A DNA stretch of 64,000 bases from Eurosta solidaginis (GCF_040869045.1 NC_090319.1:13410314-13474313), one strand, 5' to 3'. Shown: positions 44,161 to 55,774, counted from the first letter of the stretch. Numbers and translations: made by a program. Notes: generated by a model from the sequence alone, not told the origin.

Positions 44161-45617
44161 CGGTAGTTGGCTTGGTTACCTTTCTTGTAAACTGTTACAA
44201 AGAAAACTTAGGTTTGTCATCCGATGATACTTTTCATAAAAACGCTCGGACAGTTTTCAAGACATTGTCATTTTTCAGTCGTTGCTGCGCCCCCATATAG
44301 CGCGACTCTCTGAAACCCTAGGCTGTACGCAGCGGCGGCAATGCGAATCAAGGACAATGCTAATATGACTTCCGTGATTGTGTTGCTTTATCCGGAGACA
44401 GGAAAATAAGTTGCTGTATATTTTCATGTACTATACATCGATCGGTGAAGTTCATAAACCTCAACCCATTGGCAGATGTTAAAAAAATCACCTCTTTAAA
44501 CAACCTAACTTGGATGTGTGCCTTCGCTTTCTTATGAAAATGTGTTCAGATACTTACTTGTACTCAAAACGTGGTCTTTACAACGTTTGTCGTAGTCGTC
44601 ATCAGAAGAAAAAGTTATCATGTGAGCCTGCCATGCTTGCTGCATTGGAAATGGTGTTTGCTTGCCAGCTCTCAAGTCTAGCATACAAACCAGTTCCGAG
44701 GTTGACTTCTCGGCTCAACCCAACAAAAGTAGAGGGCGCATATATCACTATGAGGCAAATGGCCGCCTGTTGCTTCTGCTAAATGCATCTTGTGGCTTGT
44801 GGCCAGTATCTCACTTATGCGGCATTTAACGGTCAACTACGAGTTTTATCATCGTTTTATTGTCACAAGTCTACGAAAAAACGAGCACGAGAAATGAAAC
44901 CGTCCTCCATATAGAAAAGCAAGCTCTCGCTCATCTGAGCAAAGAACTGTACATTCAAAGCATGAGCTTGATGGGTCTTCTCACAGAACATGCAATGATT
45001 GCTGTAAGGGTAATTCAAAATGTAAGGGTAGGGGTAAGCATGAAGAAAAAAAATTTAAAAGAGAAAAGGAAAGGGGTTCGTTATCGAAAAGTCACGAATA
45101 GGAAAATCTATAAAACAATTTCCTTATTCATAAACACCTTTGCGCTCAGACGAAAGTGTTTCCCCCATCCGCGCTTTGCTTTATTTCAGCGCGGAACAGT
45201 CTGCTTGTATTAAAAACGAAACAAATTAACAACTTTTTGGCAATGCTTAAGTATTTGTATGTAGTTGAATCTGTAAAAGAAATTTAAACATTCATACCAT
45301 TTTGAAATATTTCTTTTTATGCACAGTTTTATGGGCATACCTGTGGAATTGTAAAGGTGTGCTGAAACAATTTGCTTCTCACTTTTTTTTTACTCACTCC
45401 ACCAGTGGGTTGTATGTTGTTTGTAGAAATTGATGAGTAGTTGTGGTAAATACTAAGTGGTTTGAAGAAAAATGAGCTTAAGCACGAATAGACATTGCAG
45501 AATCACCACAACTGGGCTGTTTACACATCGGTACAATGACGTGTAAAATTGTAGCACAAACCTTTATTTTGAACCTCTAGAACAGTGCTGCATAACGTCC
45601 TAATTAATCCTGATTCC
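44161..45617. other. Spacer, no gene recognised
   Basis: Frames at 44510-44782 and 44860-45213 (90 and 117 codons) show no motif. The second is Lys/Arg-rich toward its middle and AT-biased. I see no repeat structure. Confidence 0.35.
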
Positions 45618-47300
45618 GTTAGGTTAAACTGGCAGGTCAATAAAGACCTCACATAGACCGATTGTGTCCATATTGTTACGAGATTTTGTTTTATAAAAGA
45701 TTAAATGCAGGTAAATAGTTTTGACATCAGTGAGCGAATTCTGAATGTCCTTTATTCAAATATTTCAGCTTATTTATATTAAACTATTCTATACATATTT
45801 ACATTTAAGCATACATACTTACATGCATATCTACCTTAAGCATATATACTTACATACCTACATACAACTCGATACAAAATATGTACCTACACATCTTTGT
45901 TGAGCTGAGACTTCTGTGGGAAATGCAATGTTTGCAAATTTGCTGGAATTCAAATTTGTTTGGTTGTGTGTTGTACACACACCTGTATTAAATCGTGTGA
46001 CTGGCTATGTCAGCAATAATTATCAAATGCATATTTATGTGTTGATGGACATTTAGACTATTTTTTATCAGGGTAGCATATTAGACTGATTTAAATATTT
46101 GGCATTAAATTGTTGGCTGTTTACACTACAGTTTGACCAAACATTCAAAATCCCAACAAGGTACCAGAACTTATGTTATAAAATAATTCCGTTCTCTTGG
46201 CGACTACAAAAAGTTTTATAGGACCTAGCTTAATTTCTGCTTCGAGATCTGTCAACTCTGCTGCCCCCAGTAGCTGGAACCTTAACCTGGCGAGCGCAGG
46301 ATATGAATGCAGAACGTGCCCAGCCGTTGTTTCCTGCAGCTCGCCTACTCCTACATCGGCGGTTACTGACGAGGCCTAACTTATAGACATGTGTTGCCAG
46401 AAGACAGTGTCCAGTTAATAAGCCCATTCTCTCTTTAGAGATATAAGCAACTTTGTCAATTTGACGTTGTAGAATATACAAATGATCTCAAAAATGTTGC
46501 AACCCTCCTCTTCTGTCCACGTCTTTTCTGTTTGGTGGACCATTTGCATCTACTGTCTCATTTTGATTTCTTCCTAACAAATTAAGACGTTTGCCATCGA
46601 TTTGCACCCTCCCTTACCAACTCATCAGCCTTTTCGTTACCTTCTATCCCTTTATGGCCGGCAACCCATTATAGATGTATAGTTCGGTCAGAGCGAAATC
46701 TCCCTAATGCTGCTTTGTATTCCAGGACACTTCTTAATGAAGTACTGTGCGAGATTATTGCCTTGATCACCTCAAAACTATAAATATATATATATATTGA
46801 CACGACTGCAGCTTAACCGCGCTTCCTCTAGAATTTTTGTGGTCACTACTTCCGCCTGGAAGACACTGCAGTGGTCTGGCAGCCTGTCGGATCTACTTAT
46901 TGCCACACAGTAAACAGCAGGCCCGACCCATTTCGTTGATTTGGAACCTACTGTATACACGTGTCTCGGTTTTCCACCATTTCTGCATCTTTACGCAAAC
47001 CCTCCGGATTTCCAAGGTGTCCTTCGAGGATCAGGGACTAATCCTCATTAGTGCGCCTAACTTTTCTAATATCCTTAATCCATCCTGCGAGTTTGCATAA
47101 TAAAGAAGCTATGGATTTTCCTATCACGCCCTTGCTTCCTATATCTGTTATACCTTTTTTCTGACTACGTATGTATAACCCACATATACCTCTCTTAATC
47201 CTTCTCCATATGTCACTGTAAGCTATTACCACCTTAGTTGGTAAAATATGATGAAGGAACTTAAAGTGAATGTCCTTTGTGCCAAATGCCACAGCCTTGC
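45618..47300 (-). pseudogene. LINE 3' fragment (I-like) with RNase H, copy b
   Basis: On the minus strand the piece at 46778-46960 reads 'VYTVGSKSTKWVGPAVYC' and 'LPDHCSVFQAEV', an RNase H domain in which the catalytic YTDGS has become YTVGS. The piece at 46230-46481 carries 'LTGHCLLATHVYKLGLVSN', as in copy a. The 84-codon frame at 47038-47292 is collinear and may be the preceding linker, but I do not recognise it. The 3' end near 45618 reads AACCTAACGG. An unrelated block, probably a solo LTR, interrupts the 3' region at about 45677-46130. Confidence 0.6.
45677..46130 (-). mobile_element. Probable solo LTR interrupting LINE copy b
   Basis: Compared with LINE copy a, about 440-460 bp are extra here. 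On the minus strand the block ends ATCTCGTAACA, like the ATTCGTTACA end of the solo LTR at 506-1074, and has AATAAA (about 45752-45757) in a position matching an R region. The far end (near GTTTACACTACA, 46130) gives a TG start on the minus strand, but I could not find a matching target duplication, so both the boundary and the class are tentative. Confidence 0.4.
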
Positions 47301-47869
47301 TCTCTACTGTGCATATATTTCACTATTACATAAAAACTAGCTAGCCTGCCCGACAGCTCTTCAGTTTCATAAAGCTTGTAACTCACACAACATCTTGCCA
47401 CTTTTGAACTCGTTGTTATTATTATTGCACTGTTACAACAACAACAAGAATAACATTATTGCTTTTGTAGTATTTAGACTATTTCTTTACGGACATTTGG
47501 TATTTTGTAGATTTTTCGCACTAATTGCCATGTTTTTGGGAAAATTAACTTTTCGATGACTAACGAACAGAAAGTTTGAAATTTCCGAGCTCAGCATTAT
47601 ACAAACGGAATTTCGGTTTAAAATTTTTTTTACTGAGTAGGACAACATTTAGTTTTCATACTGTGGAGTGTGGAGGAGTATAGACTCCAGCATCATCATA
47701 TCACATTCAAAATTTAAACAAGGCCAAAATTATTGGTGGTATTACATTCACTTGTGCGTGCGTTTGTAATATAGATCTTACGTAGTAGGTAATTGCAGGG
47801 ATCGTAAAGAGGTATTAGTTTTATTATACAGATTTGCAGTCTCATAGTGTTATTTTGAGTTTTTTATTT
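47301..47869. other. Spacer
   Basis: AT-rich, no gene and no repeat recognised. Confidence 0.4.
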
Positions 47870-48708
47870 CGCTCCGAAACTAGTTTTTAAAAACACTCGA
47901 AAAATAACTGTTATTTTTTAGGAGAAATAAAAAAAAACTCCAAAATTAATTGACAGCTTTAGGGCGGAATAAAAACTCAAAATCTAATTATTATTTTCCG
48001 AGTGAAATAAAAAACTCATAAATAACTTTTATTTTCTGAGCGTAGTAAACAACTCAATATTTTACGAGCGAAAGAAAAAATTCGAAAAATTACTCATATT
48101 TTGAGAAAAATTTAAAAGTTGAAAAAGAGCATTTACCTTTTGTTAGAAATAAAGAACTCAATATTAACTGCCATTTTTTGAGTAGAACAAAAAATGTCGA
48201 AATATAACGGCTTATAATAATTGAATATTCAATTACTATGTTTTTCTAAGAGAAACTGAAAAGAAGGAAAGAAACATTTACTGGCATATTGCGATAGATC
48301 CATTTCGAAAACCGCCAACGTAATCATCATCAGGCAAATTCGTAATGCTATCAGACCGCGAATCACACGGGGAAACTGCAGTTGCCTTAACGAGGTTCGA
48401 ATCTCGGTGAAACCGTTGATAACATTACGAAATTGCCTGATGATGATTACGTTGGCGGTTTTAGAAATGGATCCATCGCAATATGCCAGTAAATTGTTCT
48501 TTCCTTCTTTTCAGTTTCTCTTAGAAAAACATAGTAATTGAATATTCAATTATTATAAGCCGGTGTTAAGCTCATGTATTCTTAATAATAAGTATAAATT
48601 GAACACACCATTAAACAAACAAACAGAAATAAAAAACTTATAAAATAATTTTTTTTAGCAAAATAAAAACTAGAAAAAAAAGCTGTTATCTTCTGAGAGA
48701 AATAAAAA
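47870..48708. repeat. Degenerate tandem array, left part
   Basis: Units of roughly 40-60 bp built from 'actcgaaaaataactgtta' and 'ttttctgagcgaaataaaa' recur with heavy decay (near 47890, 47990, 48030, 48100, 48160, 48660). The same units resume at 54905-55200 beyond the HINE, so the HINE and its LINE inserted into this array. A foldback element also lies inside it. Confidence 0.6.
48208..48562. mobile_element. Foldback element, 355 bp, nearly perfect 139-bp arms
   Basis: Left arm 48208-48346 and right arm about 48424-48562 are inverted copies with only a handful of differences. Shared blocks are CGGCTTATAATAATTG, 'ttctaagagaaactgaaaa', 'ccgccaacgtaatcatcat'. The loop of about 77 bp contains GAGGTTCGAATCTCGG, which resembles a tRNA B box, although no A box or cloverleaf is evident. 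The near identity of the arms suggests a young element or ongoing correction between arms. No clean target duplication was found. Confidence 0.75.
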
Positions 48709-48761
48709 GGACGTGTGGCACTCGGAGACTGCCGCGGTAAAGCTATTGCATATTATCAATA

Positions 48762-48963
48762 ACTTTAACTTTAACATTCACTTTAACTTTAACTTTAACC
48801 TCAACTTTAACTTTAACTTTAACTTTATTTTTAACTTTAACACACTTTAACTTTAACTTTAACTTTAACTTTCACTTTAACTTTAACTTTATTTTTTACT
48901 TTAACTTTCACTTTAACTTTAACCTTAACTTTAACTTTAACTTTATTTTTAACTTTAACACTC
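48762..48963. repeat. CTTTAA microsatellite, left of the LINE
   Basis: About 200 bp of imperfect CTTTAA units with CTTTATTTTTAA and CATTCA variants. It ends in CTTTAACACTC, the copy of the LINE target duplication. Confidence 0.9.
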
Positions 48964-49729
48964 CCCGCGGGGGTACCGGTCCCCTACCGGGCGCCTCCTC
49001 AGGTGGTGGATAGAGGAACGCTTCCCACAAGACGGGAGGTACTGAGTGAATTAAGTACTCAGGGCGAACCAAAACGAGCAATCCAGTGGAAAAATGGGAA
49101 TGTGTTGCTCTAAGGGCAACACATCCCAAAGTTCCGGTGGAAGGGCGATAGGATGCCGCCCTAAAATACCCCATCAAGCATCCACAGGATCGACACCAGT
49201 AAGATCCTGTTGACCAAAACTGGAAATATGATTATGAACTGATTGCTACGGGCTGGCGATGACGATAGGCTACTACCTTAATAAGCAAGGGTGACACCTT
49301 GCCGAAACGGCTGGTAGGTTTATATCGGCATCGTCTCCGTCTCGTTAAAACCTTGGCAGGTCTTCAAGTACGTTCGAAGCACGTCTCCATTAAGTTGATG
49401 GTGCAGGCTCAGTTGAGACGACTCCTGACTAACGCTGTATTCTGGCTCTGAACACAGACTCCCATAAGGACCTGTGTCAACCCACGCGTGGCCTCCCTGC
49501 TTCTGCAAAGATAACCACGGGAATTGAAGACGGCGACTGCACATCGTGCGGAGATAGCGGCTTGAAGCGGAGACCCAATAGAACAAATGAGCAACAAAAT
49601 AAAAACAACAAAGGAAGATAAAAGTAGAGAAAGCGAGAAAGAAAGGGCGATGAAGAGGTGTTCAAGAAGAGCACTTAAGTGCAGAGATCGCCGGTTTTAA
49701 CAACCCCCGCTAAAGCGACCTTGTCGGTA

Positions 49730-51031
49730 ATGCCCACACAAGGCACCGAATCGGCGGAAAAGACAAAGGCGGCGAAAGCACAGCTGCAGAATAACCCCAG
49801 CCAGTCAACACCTGCTACTGCAAGGGAAAAAGCGTCGGTCAGCTCACCCAGTGTCGTTGCACAGCGCGCTGTTGGGAAGGAGAAACGTGCGACTCCGCCA
49901 AGAGGCTCACTCTCATACACAAGCCTCGAAGGGAAGAGCCAAGACGAACTGCTGGAGTACGCGGTATCAGTGCAGGAAACCGCTCTCAAGCAGAAGACCG
50001 TGTCCAAGGACATAAAAACCGGTATGGCACTTCTCGAGGAAGCGTTAAGCTGCATGGGATCGTTAAGGGCCCAAAAGGTAGATGAGAGCAGAGAATCGGG
50101 CCGAAAAAGCAAGAGGGCACGAACGAGCTCAGATTCCCACTCGGAGGACTTGGAAGCCAAAAAGAAACGAGATGAAAGAACAAATACGCTTTCACAAGGT
50201 GAGTCTTGGTCCAATGTAGCGCGCCGGAGGCTGAAACAGCGGGCCCAGCCAGCCAAGCAGGCAACCCCCGTCCAAGCTCCTAAAGCTCAAAAACCGGCGA
50301 GAAAGAGGAGACAAGCAGCAACTTTTGTTGTAAAACCTGTAGAAGGCAAAAGCTATGCCCAGGTACTAGGGGCCATACGCGGCCAGCTCCGCCCTAATGA
50401 CACAGGTACGGTGGTACGGTCAGTACGAAAAACCAAATCTGGTAACGTACTGATTGAAACGGCGCGCTGCAGTGACCAGACGGCCTTCAGAGCAGCTATA
50501 GATAGTGCAGTAGGAGAGGTCGGTGAAGCACAACAGCTCTCCAAGCGGATGAAGTTGGAAGTACTTGGCATGGACTGTCTCACAACTGAAACAGAAATCC
50601 AAGACGCAATAAGGAGGGAGGTCGGAAAAGAAGAAATCACTAGACCTCTCCGTGTCTCTGTGTTCGCAGCAAACCAAAGAGAACAGAAAATGGCGGTCGT
50701 CGAAGTGGACGAGAATATTGGCATCGCCCTACTCAAAAAAGGTAAAATTCCTATCGGATGGATACAGTGCCGAATCAGACAGCGAGCAGAAGTACAACGC
50801 TGCTTTAGGTGTCTCGGCTACGGGCACCGGAGGGCAGAATGCAAGGGTCCAGACAGGAGTAACGCCTGCTGGAAGTGTGGGCAAAGCGGCCACAAAGCTT
50901 CGGCCTGTACCGCAGCTCCAAAATGTTACCTGTGTAATACACAGAAGCTCGATCATGTCCCTGGATCTGGAGCATGCAGCATTTTCAGAGCGGCACTCGC
51001 TGTTGCAAAGGCCAAAGTCTCAATTCAATAG
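49730..51031 (+). CDS. R1-clade LINE ORF1 (gag-like nucleic-acid-binding protein)
   Basis: From the first in-frame ATG (49730) it is 433 codons; the frame is open back to 49679. The N-terminal half is charged and low-complexity (Lys/Arg/Ser-rich, a possible coiled or disordered region). A conserved middle part reads 'KSYAQVLGAIRGQL' and 'LEVLGMDCLTTETEIQDAIRR'. The C-terminus has CCHC knuckles: C358-C361-H366-C371 (CFRCLGYGHRRAEC), a second CWKCGQSGHKASAC, and a third starting CYLC. It would coat the element RNA in the ribonucleoprotein. A 5' ATG at 49587 in another frame suggests an earlier start lost through a frameshift near 49680. The end overlaps ORF2 by about 58 bp. Confidence 0.85.
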   Translation: MPTQGTESAEKTKAAKAQLQNNPSQSTPATAREKASVSSPSVVAQRAVGKEKRATPPRGSLSYTSLEGKSQDELLEYAVSVQETALKQKTVSKDIKTGMALLEEALSCMGSLRAQKVDESRESGRKSKRARTSSDSHSEDLEAKKKRDERTNTLSQGESWSNVARRRLKQRAQPAKQATPVQAPKAQKPARKRRQAATFVVKPVEGKSYAQVLGAIRGQLRPNDTGTVVRSVRKTKSGNVLIETARCSDQTAFRAAIDSAVGEVGEAQQLSKRMKLEVLGMDCLTTETEIQDAIRREVGKEEITRPLRVSVFAANQREQKMAVVEVDENIGIALLKKGKIPIGWIQCRIRQRAEVQRCFRCLGYGHRRAECKGPDRSNACWKCGQSGHKASACTAAPKCYLCNTQKLDHVPGSGACSIFRAALAVAKAKVSIQ

Positions 51032-53936
51032 TGATTAGTTTTATCCAAGGCAACCTAAACCGGAGCAGACTTGCTGATGAGCTACTACAACAGTTGGTCT
51101 TAGACCATAAGGCTAACAGCGTTATCATCAGCGAACCCTATAGAGCCCGAAATGATTGGCAAATAGACAACACCGGCACCGCCGCAATCTGGATGACAGA
51201 TGCAAACGCCAATATTGTGAACCGTGTTGCCGGACAAGGCTACGTCCGCCTAACTACGAATAATACCACAATAGTAAGCTGCTACTTGTCCCCGAATGAT
51301 CCCATTCAAACGTTCAGGGACAAGCTTGAACTTATTGAAGACGACCTGAGGGACTTAACTAGTAACCTGGTTGTGGCGGGAGACTTTAACGCAAGAGCCG
51401 TCGAGAGCTCGGTTTGAACGTGCTTAACACTGGTACGACCCCTACATACCGACGGCCAGGCTTTGGATACTCGATCCCCGATGTAACACTAGTGTCATAA
51501 AGCCTGCTGCTGACCGCTGCTGGATGGAGAGTCATAGAGGATCTGACTGGCAGCGATCACAACTACATCACTTTCCACCTAAACGATCCCGGTCAGAGGC
51601 AGATTCCGAACGGGCCACGCAGAACAAAAGCATGGGATGCATCCAAGGTCGACTCTGCCACGTTCTCCGCATCAGTACTGGGGGATGCCCGACGGATAAT
51701 CAACAACTCCAGTCCGACGGAAGAGACGGTTGAAAAGACAATGAGCTGTCTTCGCCACGCTTGCAACCTCTCTATGCCACGGAGGGGAGTGTGGAGGGGT
51801 AAAAAGCAGGTATACTGGTGGAATAGCGAAATCGCGGAGCTGCGGAAAATATGCCACAGGATGCGAAGGCTAGCAACTCGCGCGCGCGGCAGGCCTGAGG
51901 CTCTAGAAAAGTCGGAAGCGTACAAAGGAGCGAAGAAAGCTCTTAGTGCTGCCATTAAGCAAAGCAAGCTTAAGTGCTGGAAAGCGCTTTGCGAGGAAGT
52001 GGATCGAGACCCATGGGGGCAGGGATATAAGATAGTAATGAAGAAGTTCCGTCCGCCAAACCAGCTGATGGACGAGAACCAAATAAGGAACATTGTGGAT
52101 GGCCTGTTTCCCACCCAACTGCCTAGGGAGGGCGGGTACGTTACCCATGAAGATCGCAACGTGGAACCATTCCAAGAAGAAGAGCTTAAAACTGCCGTGC
52201 GAACTATGAAACCTGGGAAAGCATCTGGGCCCGACGGAATACCTGCGGAGGCAATTAGACTAGCTGCAAACGACTGCCCAGAACTTATGTTGCACATGTA
52301 CAACAAATGTCTCGAAGAAAGAATTTTCCCCACCATATGGAAGACAGCACGACTGGTTCTCATTCCAAAAGGGAAAGGAGATCCCAACTCTCCATCATCC
52401 TACCGTCCCCTATGTATGTTGGACACAGCAGGGAAATTGATGGAGAGTCTCCTGAAGCAACGCCTCACCAGAGCGTTACAGGACGCCGGAGGACTGTCGC
52501 CCAGACAGCATGGTTTTCGGAGGGGGCACTCCACAATCGATGCCATAGCAGAAGTTATAGACGCAGTCAAGAAAGCCGAGACAGCGTGCCACAGAGCAAG
52601 ACCTATAGTGTTGCTGGTCACGCTGGACGTCAAAAACGCTTTTAACTCAGCTAGGTGGGAGGACATGCTTGAGGCACTAGAAAGCACTTTCAAAGTACCG
52701 CAATATTTGTTAGAAATTTTAAGGGACTACCTAAGAGAGAGGTATTTAATATATGAAAGTACTCACGGTCAAAAAAAGGTAAAAATAACAGGTGGAGCAG
52801 CCCAGGGTTCGGTACTAGGTCCCGATCTCTGGAATATAACTTACGACAGTCTTCTTCGATTAGACATGCCAGAAAGCACCTTCCTCGTTGCATTTGCAGA
52901 CGACGTGGCAGCTGTGATAACAGCACCAAGCTGCGAGCTGGCACAGCTAAAATTAAACCAGGTCATGCGTAATGTAAATAGGTGGATGGCTGAGCACGGT
53001 CTCCAGTTAGCAACAGCCAAAACGGAGATCGTCATCCTCACAAAGAGACGTATTCCCACTACCAGGAACATGATGGTTGGGTACCAGCCAATAGAAACAC
53101 TCGCTTCAACGAAATATCTGGGAGTGAGGTTAGACAGCAAACTCAACTTCTCGGATCACATACGAGGGGCCTGCGAAAGAGCTGCGCGCATAATAGCGCA
53201 GTTGAGTAGATTAATGGCAAACACTGGTAGCCCAAAGCCATGCACAAGGAAGTTGCTTGCATCAGCCTCGGATTCTATACTCTTATATGGTGCAGAAATC
53301 TGGGCGGACGCAATGAAATACCGGAAGAACCGAGTCGCCCTCACCTCGGTCCAACGCAGAGGGGCGCTGGGAATATCTTCGGCTTACCGCACGGTATCAG
53401 CTGAAGCTGTCCTGGTCGTTGCGGGAACCATACCGATATATCTTCTCGTTGAGGAAAGAAAAACAATATATGACAACGTATCGCAAGCAAGTAGAGCTGC
53501 TGTTGCCATGCAGGCGCGTGAAGAATCGATCCGATGTTGGCAAGATCAGTGGAGCAACAGCATCGTAGGAAAGTGGACTAGGGAACTAATCCCTGAACTG
53601 AATCCATGGTTGAAGCGACCGCACGGAGAGGTAGACTTTTACCTGACCCAGTTTCTAACGGGACATGGTTACTTCCGCAAATACCTACACAGAATGGGTA
53701 AGGTTGATAGCCCGAGCTGCCTGTACTGTGGGGAAATAGACGATGTCCGCCACACCTTCTTCGAATGCAGGCACTTCTCCCATCAGCGAAGGAGGGTAGA
53801 AGAGGTACTTGGCGACCTATCCCCGGGCAGTGTCATTAATAACATGACCTGTCGAAGAAACAGATGGGATACGGTCAGCACATATGTGAGGCATATACTT
53901 ACTAGTAAACGAGAAGACGGATGCCTAGCCCATTAG
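50974..53936 (+). pseudogene. R1-clade LINE ORF2 (endonuclease and reverse transcriptase), lightly broken
   Basis: The first part (to 51417) is an apurinic-type endonuclease: 'QGNLNRSRLADEL', 'VIISEPYR' with the catalytic Glu, 'GTAAIWM', 'LVVAGDFNARA' with the catalytic Asp. A deletion of roughly 30 residues with a frameshift follows near 51410, then an in-frame TAA at 51498-51500, then 'TGSDHNYITF' (catalytic SDH). From 51741 the frame is open for 731 codons: 'KPGKASGPDGIPAEA', 'SYRPLCMLDTAGK', 'QHGFRRGHST', 'LVTLDVKNAFNSARW' (motif A), 'GAAQGSVLGPDLW' (motif B), 'FADDVA' (residues 385-388, motif C) and a C-terminal CLYCGEIDDVRHTFFEC knot. RT residues are intact. Endonuclease damage probably makes it inactive. 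Confidence 0.85.
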
Positions 53937-54106
53937 CGTGAGAGTAGCCATAGAGCTCACGTAGCGCGCACCCGTACCCGAAGTAATGCTAAACGCGGTC
54001 CCAGGTACGGGGATTTGCGCGGGCCGTGGGAGGTTAGGTTTTAGTGGGTAGGCCTTCATGGAAGAAGGGAGTCCTACACTCGGAGAGTCTCGCAGTGAAA
54101 AAAAAA

Positions 54107-54756
54107 CTTTAACACTCACTTTAACTTTAACTTTATTTTTAACTTTAACACTCACTTTAACTTTAACTTTCACTTTAACTTAACCTTAACTTTAACTTTA
54201 TTTTTAACTTTAACACTCACTTTAACTTTAACTTTCACTTTAACTTTAACTTTAACCTTAACTTTAACTTTATTTTTAACTTTAACACTCACTTTAACTT
54301 TATCTTTAACTTTAACATTCACTTTAACTTTAACTTTAACCTTAACTTTAACTTTAACACTCACTTTAACTTTAACTTTATTTTTAACTTTAACTTTAAC
54401 TTTCACTTTAACTTTAACATTCTCTTTAACTTTAACTTTCACTTTAACTTTAGCTTTAACTTTAACTTTAACTTTGACTTTAACTTTAACCTTAACTTTA
54501 ACTTTAACTTTAACTTTGTCTTTTACTTTAACTTTAACTTTAACATTCACTTTAACTTTAACTTTATTTTTAACTTTAACTTTAACTTTCACTTTAACTT
54601 TAACATTCTCTTTAACTTTAACTTTCACTTTAACTTAAAATTCACTTTAACTTTAACTTTAGCTTTAACTTTAACTTTAACTTTGTCTTTAACTTTAACT
54701 TTAACGTTCACTTTAACTTTAGCTTTATTTTTAACTTTAACATTCACTTTAACTTT
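54107..54756. repeat. CTTTAA microsatellite, right of the LINE
   Basis: About 650 bp of imperfect CTTTAA units. The first 250 bp contain repeated CACTCACTTTAAC variants at roughly 65-75 bp spacing (54111, 54149, 54210, 54283, 54357), showing a secondary period. The 152-codon V-K frame is an artefact. It ends at 'ctttatgatagagatcc', the module that also follows the array in HINE copy 1. Confidence 0.9.
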
Positions 54757-54904
54757 ATGATAGAGATCCAATTTTATGTATTTGGCGTGTTGCTAACACC
54801 GAACCTTTTTCGAACCTTTTCGAACCTTTTTTGACAAATATCCGTTACGGTTTTTTTTGATTTCGTCGCCAAGCCCGCAAAAAAATCTATGCAATAGCTT
54901 AAAA

Positions 54905-55200
54905 AATTCGAAAAATAACTGTTTTTTTAAGCAAGATAAAGAAATAACAGTTATTTTTTGAACGATATAAAAACTTGAAAAAATTGTGATTTATTTTAGC
55001 AAAATCAAAAAATTTTTGTTGTTATATCGTCCTACCAATGCCGGGAAAATAAAAAATTCGAAAATAAATTTTATTTTTCAATCGAAATAAAAACGTCGTA
55101 AAATAACTGTTATTTTCTGAGTGAAATGAAAAAGTGGAGAAGTAAATATTGTTTTCCGAGCGACATAAGAACTCAAAAATTTATTATTAAAAAAGATTTT
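54905..55200. repeat. Degenerate tandem array, right part
   Basis: Continuation of the units seen at 47870-48708 ('ttcgaaaaataactg', 'ttttctgagtgaaatgaaa'). It fits the left flank of the HINE with no duplication. Confidence 0.55.
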
Positions 55201-55210
55201 TTTATAATTA

Positions 55211-55774
55211 AACAAGTAAGGACCGGCCTGTACATACCTAAACGATTTTTAAGATAAATATAAATTAGGTAGGTACTTCGAGTGAGGATGCAAAGTTTCA
55301 CGTTTTTTGTAGTCTACATGAAATAGCTATGACAATGAATAACTTATCTCAACAATATATAACGTAATACGAAAAGTTTCTTATCTGAACAATCGGATGT
55401 GGGGAACATCTGCTATGTATACGACCGGCCGCATCCATTTTTTCAGACAACAATATGGGCAATATACATATAAAGCATATGGTGAAATTTGAAGCTTCAA
55501 AATTGAGGAAGATATGACAAAAATCCTCTTCTGAAAAATCGGTTGTATGAGATGTATGATCGGACACCTAAATATACCCATTCACCAAATTTTATCAAGA
55601 TATCTCAAAAATTGAGCGACTAGTTTGCATACAAACAGACAGATGAGCATGGCTAAATCAGCTCAGCTCTTCATTTTGATCATTTCGATATATCTATTTT
55701 CCTTTAAGGACTTACAATTTTAAGATTCGTGACAAAGTTAATATACTATTTAATTTTCATGAAAAATATAAAAA
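55211..55774 (+). mobile_element. D2-family interspersed repeat, short copy
   Basis: Starts AACAAGTAAGGACCGGCC and ends TTCATGAAAAATATAAAAA. It shares with D2 copy B (58240-60972) 'taaacgatttttaagataaat' near the start, 'cttatctgaacaatcgga' blocks, 'caaacagacagatgagcatggc' near 55633, and the end block 'aaagttaatatactatt'. The first bases resemble the D1 head and both families end in TATAAAAA, so they may be distant relatives. No coding frame is present. Confidence 0.6.

Larger units (their letters stand above)
48964..54106 (+). mobile_element. R1-clade LINE, nearly full length, inserted in CTTTAA repeats
   Basis: A 5.1-kb non-LTR retrotransposon with a GC-rich 5' UTR (about 760 bp, starting CCCGCGGGGGTACC), ORF1 with three Cys/His knuckles, ORF2 with endonuclease, RT and a C-terminal Cys/His motif, a 170-bp 3' UTR and a run of nine A. 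Both flanks are CTTTAA microsatellite, and CTTTAACACTC occurs at 48953-48963 and 54107-54117, a likely 11-bp target duplication. Domain order and motif style fit the R1 clade (R1, RT1, SART, TRAS, Waldo), whose members are often target-specific. Damage is limited to one deletion/frameshift and one stop in ORF2, so this is a young copy. Confidence 0.8.
48709..54900 (-). mobile_element. HINE (Helentron-type) element, copy 2, carrying an R1-clade LINE
   Basis: Same ends as copy 1 at 4922-6410: the GGACGTGTGGCACTCGG hairpin end at 48709, AAGCTATTGCATA just inside, and TATGCAATAGCTT at 54888-54900. The 'gatagagatccaatttt' module near 54759 matches copy 1 near 6270. Flanking sequence joins without any duplication across an A-run within the degenerate tandem array. 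The hexamer core, about 850 bp in all, is split by a 5.1-kb LINE. Without it the element would be about 1.05 kb. Confidence 0.7.

Noticed and set aside
49675..50256. 193-codon minus-strand frame opposite LINE ORF1
   Set aside because: It is a shadow of the GC-rich ORF1. ORF1 has the conserved Cys/His knuckles; the shadow has no motif.
51593..52387. 264-codon minus-strand frame opposite LINE ORF2
   Set aside because: It is a shadow of the reverse transcriptase frame, with no domain.
54170..54628. 152-codon Val-Lys repeat frame
   Set aside because: Same hexamer artefact in the second array.
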